Shown: in pieces, positions 5,603 through 7,817 of the stretch
Position numbering within the stretch: the first letter of the stretch is position 1
Layout of the letters: every line of letters starts with the position of its first letter
The notes under the pieces: model-generated
The model's database searches: none
Told to the model about the DNA's origin: nothing
Seen by the model: the letters and a program-made list of their open reading frames with translations, nothing else
Position numbers and translations under genes: made by a program
NCBI GenBank assembly: GCA_002796045.1
Contig: PCVM01000079.1
Span: forward strand, 1 to 7,817
DNA from: Candidatus Roizmanbacteria bacterium CG11_big_fil_rev_8_21_14_0_20_36_8
GTDB taxonomy: Bacteria > Patescibacteriota > Microgenomatia > UBA1406 > GWC2-37-13
DNA: 7,817 nt
Direction of reading: 5' to 3'

Positions 5603-5613
5603 TATAACCACAT

Positions 5614-7650
5614 ATGAATAAGGACGTCTGGAGTTTTTCGACATTTATAATGTTTGGGCTTTTTTTTCTACCAAAAGTTATTTTTGCTGCTCCAGAAACC
5701 CTTACACATGCTTATCCGGTCCATGACAACATGGGCTTCGTTGGAACTCCAAATCTTAGCGCAACTTATTATTACAAATCTATCACTGTTCCATATTCTC
5801 GTGGTAAAGTTTTTCTAAGCAGCACTCCAGACGGGGCCGGACCGATCACTTTTTCACATAATATTGAAATAACTGGGACTTATCCGACCGGCGGTTCATT
5901 TCGTTATAGTACGGGGTGTGGAATCAATACGGTAGCGCCTCTTGAAATAACTCAGTTTATCTCTCAAGCTGACTGGGTAGATGAGATTAACATCAGAGTG
6001 GCATACAAACACGATCTCTGTAGCACAACGGTAAAAGTAGATAGCGTCAGAATCATGACGGCTGAGATTGGACAATTATACCTAGTACATGTTGAGCCAG
6101 GTGATGAAATTGTCTCAGGATTTCTCCAACTTCCATGGGAGTATACAAATTATGGGCTTGATTTTCATGAGGCTGCTCTCCGAATAGAAAATGATGATTA
6201 CTCAATCACAAATACATACGATTGGAGCGCTTGGGCTGGAGCGAAATCAAATAGTCTGGTTTTGGCTGCCGGGGATGGAAGCGCTCGTTTGTTGACGAAT
6301 TGTGGCATGTGTGGGAAAGCTGTCGCAATAGACCATGGAAATGGCTACCAGACACGATACTATTATCTTAAAGAGACTCAAATAACTGTGGATCCGATAA
6401 TGATTATGAAAGGTGATCCTATTGGCGCATTAGGCATGTCAGGCGCATCAGATTATCCACACATTCATTTTTTTGTTATTCAAGACATTGATGAAGATGG
6501 CGACTTTGAAGATGATTTAATTGATGGGATCATTGACCCTTTTAATAGAAGTGAGCTTGGAAATTACCTTTGGGATGAGCCATTGAATAAGATTAGAACA
6601 ACTCTTACTACAAACGGCGGTCAGTTTTATCTACATCGTCATAAACTCGTTTTTCCAAAAAACTTTTCATCACGAGATATGGTCGTCCAATCTGACATCC
6701 TGCCGGCCAAAAACGATCTCTCGGGCCGGTCAATTGAAAATATTCTTGACGTCTCGATCCATGATGGTTTTGGGAATAAAATTACCACATTTTCAAAACC
6801 TTGGCAGCTGACTATGGATTTTTCTCAAATTAACACATCGAGGTATGTCGCTGACTCTCTTTCTATTTATTCACGCTCAAATTCAAATGACCAATGGGTA
6901 AAAGAAGAAACACTAATTAATTCCGATTTAAAAACAGCTACTATTTCTATAAATCACTTATCGCAATTCACTCTTCTGGGAGAGCAATTAGACAGGATCT
7001 CGCCAGTTACGACAGCTGCACTTTCTGGATCGCTTCATACAAATAATATTTACACATCTGCCGCCGAATTAATATTAACTGCGCTTGATGAACAAGCTTC
7101 ATCGCTTGGAGTCGTAAACACTTATTACAAAATCAACTCTGGCGAATGGATAAATTACACCGATAAAGTTGTGTTCTCAACAGATGGGCTTTATGTTGTT
7201 AAATACTTTTCAATAGATGGGGATGATAATATCGAAGATGCCTCAACCCTTTCTTTTTTAATAGATTTTACTCCTCTCACGCCGACTGTTACACCGATGC
7301 TTGGTGCCACATCAACCCCAACCCCTATTCCAACTCATTATGCCGCCTATAGATCGACAGGCACTTACTGGGAACCACAACCCACGCCTGCTGACTCAGT
7401 TCAACAAAGCCTGGTTCAATCCGACTCTTTTATTATTCCAACAACAATTGTTCAATCTCAAAATATTTCGCCTGAAATTCTCGGCGAAAGCGATCAAAGA
7501 ACGATTCCAATAATTGAGCCTGATGAAGAAGATAGCTCAACAAATATATGGAAGACTGTCTTCCTTATTTGGATAGTTTGCGCAGTTTTAATCAGCGGAT
7601 ATTTACTTGTGTTTTATTGGCGTAAAGGTACTCTGCCCTTCGAGATTTAA
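5614..7650 (+). CDS. Secreted, C-terminally anchored multidomain protein with M23 (LytM)-like domain
   Basis: A 678-residue envelope protein. It begins with a signal peptide (1-25, cleavage likely after VIFA). A beta-rich, cysteine-containing N-terminal region (about 35-150) is unassigned. The M23-like domain (about 165-315) shows YDWSA (D203), LAAGDGSA (217-224), VAIDHGNGYQTRYYYL (237-252), GDPIGALGMSG (267-277) and HIH (283-285). Active M23 enzymes cut peptidoglycan cross-bridges with Zn2+ held by His, Asp and the second His of HxH. D203 and H285 fit, but no His sits four residues before D203 (T199 is there); H185 is a possible substitute, as in M23A enzymes with wider spacing. A calcium-type loop DIDEDGDFEDD (291-301) follows HxH. 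Next come a beta-sandwich ending HLSQFTLLG (about 330-456), an OmpL47-like repeat with TYYKINSGEW (about 463-552), a Pro/Thr linker (555-574), and a membrane helix (about 645-668) with a basic tail. The 3' end overlaps the SPFH gene by 48 bases. Confidence 0.85.
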   Translation: MNKDVWSFSTFIMFGLFFLPKVIFAAPETLTHAYPVHDNMGFVGTPNLSATYYYKSITVPYSRGKVFLSSTPDGAGPITFSHNIEITGTYPTGGSFRYSTGCGINTVAPLEITQFISQADWVDEINIRVAYKHDLCSTTVKVDSVRIMTAEIGQLYLVHVEPGDEIVSGFLQLPWEYTNYGLDFHEAALRIENDDYSITNTYDWSAWAGAKSNSLVLAAGDGSARLLTNCGMCGKAVAIDHGNGYQTRYYYLKETQITVDPIMIMKGDPIGALGMSGASDYPHIHFFVIQDIDEDGDFEDDLIDGIIDPFNRSELGNYLWDEPLNKIRTTLTTNGGQFYLHRHKLVFPKNFSSRDMVVQSDILPAKNDLSGRSIENILDVSIHDGFGNKITTFSKPWQLTMDFSQINTSRYVADSLSIYSRSNSNDQWVKEETLINSDLKTATISINHLSQFTLLGEQLDRISPVTTAALSGSLHTNNIYTSAAELILTALDEQASSLGVVNTYYKINSGEWINYTDKVVFSTDGLYVVKYFSIDGDDNIEDASTLSFLIDFTPLTPTVTPMLGATSTPTPIPTHYAAYRSTGTYWEPQPTPADSVQQSLVQSDSFIIPTTIVQSQNISPEILGESDQRTIPIIEPDEEDSSTNIWKTVFLIWIVCAVLISGYLLVFYWRKGTLPFEI

Positions 7651-7817
7651 TACATTGACGAGGTCTCCATTTGTTGGGATTACGTATTTGGTATTATTTT
7701 TTAAAACGGCCTCAGAAACCCTTAATCTCTCCCAGGCTTGAGCTTTCACATCAAAATATTTATTTGCAGACTCAGCAATCCTTTGTATCGCTCCAGCCTC
7801 TGCATCCGCACGCAGTA
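7603..7817 (-). CDS. SPFH/band-7 (stomatin/flotillin-like) protein, C-terminal part
   Basis: A minus-strand frame stays open from the right window edge to a TAA at 7603-7605, giving 71 residues. It reads LRADAEAGAIQRIAES, then a helical stretch with NKYFDVKAQAWERLRVSEAV, and ends with KYVIPTNGDLVNVLNLEG and a short polar tail. The Ala/Glu-rich helix followed by a KYVIP strand and a hydrophobic end is the C-terminal pattern of SPFH proteins (stomatin, prohibitin, flotillin, HflK/C), which assemble into membrane-associated cages and often control membrane proteases or microdomains. The SPFH domain itself and the N-terminal membrane segment lie outside the window, so assignment rests on this tail only. 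The last 48 bases overlap the 3' end of the M23-like gene in antisense. Another coiled-coil membrane protein cannot be excluded. Confidence 0.7.
   Translation of the reverse strand, partial: LRADAEAGAIQRIAESANKYFDVKAQAWERLRVSEAVLKNNTKYVIPTNGDLVNVLNLEGQSTFTPIKHK

Noticed and set aside
7301..7513. Plus-strand 70-codon ORF in a second frame
   Set aside because: Frame shadow of the Pro/Thr linker of the M23-like gene.

Overview
This AT-rich window looks like chromosomal DNA from a candidate phyla radiation (Patescibacteria) bacterium, perhaps Microgenomates. That placement is inferred from the style of the genes: very compact spacing, no Shine-Dalgarno sequences, -10 boxes almost touching start codons, Pro/Thr-rich linkers in cell-surface proteins, and an unusually small MscL. 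No phylogenetic marker was compared. Of the eight protein genes, seven end in TAA and one in TAG, and the standard genetic code fits throughout.

Left part (1-2545): the C-terminal bulk of an APH/choline-kinase-like phosphotransferase runs rightward into a leftward class IV PLP aminotransferase, with a 3-base gap. A 46-base divergent promoter region then leads to a minimal MscL mechanosensitive channel. The mscL stop codon directly abuts the stop codon of a leftward membrane-anchored, lytic-transglycosylase-like protein with a TP-rich stalk. Upstream of that gene, on the same strand, lies a full-length ABC half-exporter (2561-4333).

Middle part (4334-5613): a roughly 300-base stretch with no convincing protein gene carries an inverted repeat, a chain of short same-frame ORFs and a perfect 10-bp hairpin. 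It is followed on the minus strand by a tmRNA gene (ssrA, 4669-5090). The tmRNA has a 7-bp acceptor stem with the G3.U alanine identity pair, a canonical T-arm, a P2 helix and a tag frame of 34 codons ending in YAFAA. smpB, the tmRNA partner, sits immediately upstream with only 6 bases between its stop codon and tmRNA nucleotide 1. The two probably form one ribosome-rescue transcription unit driven by an extended -10 promoter.

Right part (5614-7817): a large secreted, C-terminally anchored protein has an M23 (LytM)-like domain, a DxDxDG calcium-type loop, further beta-rich domains, a Pro/Thr linker and a final membrane helix. It converges on, and overlaps by 48 bases, the 3' end of an SPFH/band-7 (stomatin/flotillin-like) gene that runs off the right edge.

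Functionally the window combines ribosome rescue (smpB-ssrA), envelope remodelling and turgor control (transglycosylase-like protein, M23-like protein, MscL, SPFH protein), export (ABC) and small-molecule metabolism (kinase, aminotransferase). I found no CRISPR array, insertion sequence, tRNA or complete mobile element. The most notable signals are the very long tmRNA tag, the tight smpB-ssrA junction, and promoters placed so that several mRNAs should be leaderless or nearly so.
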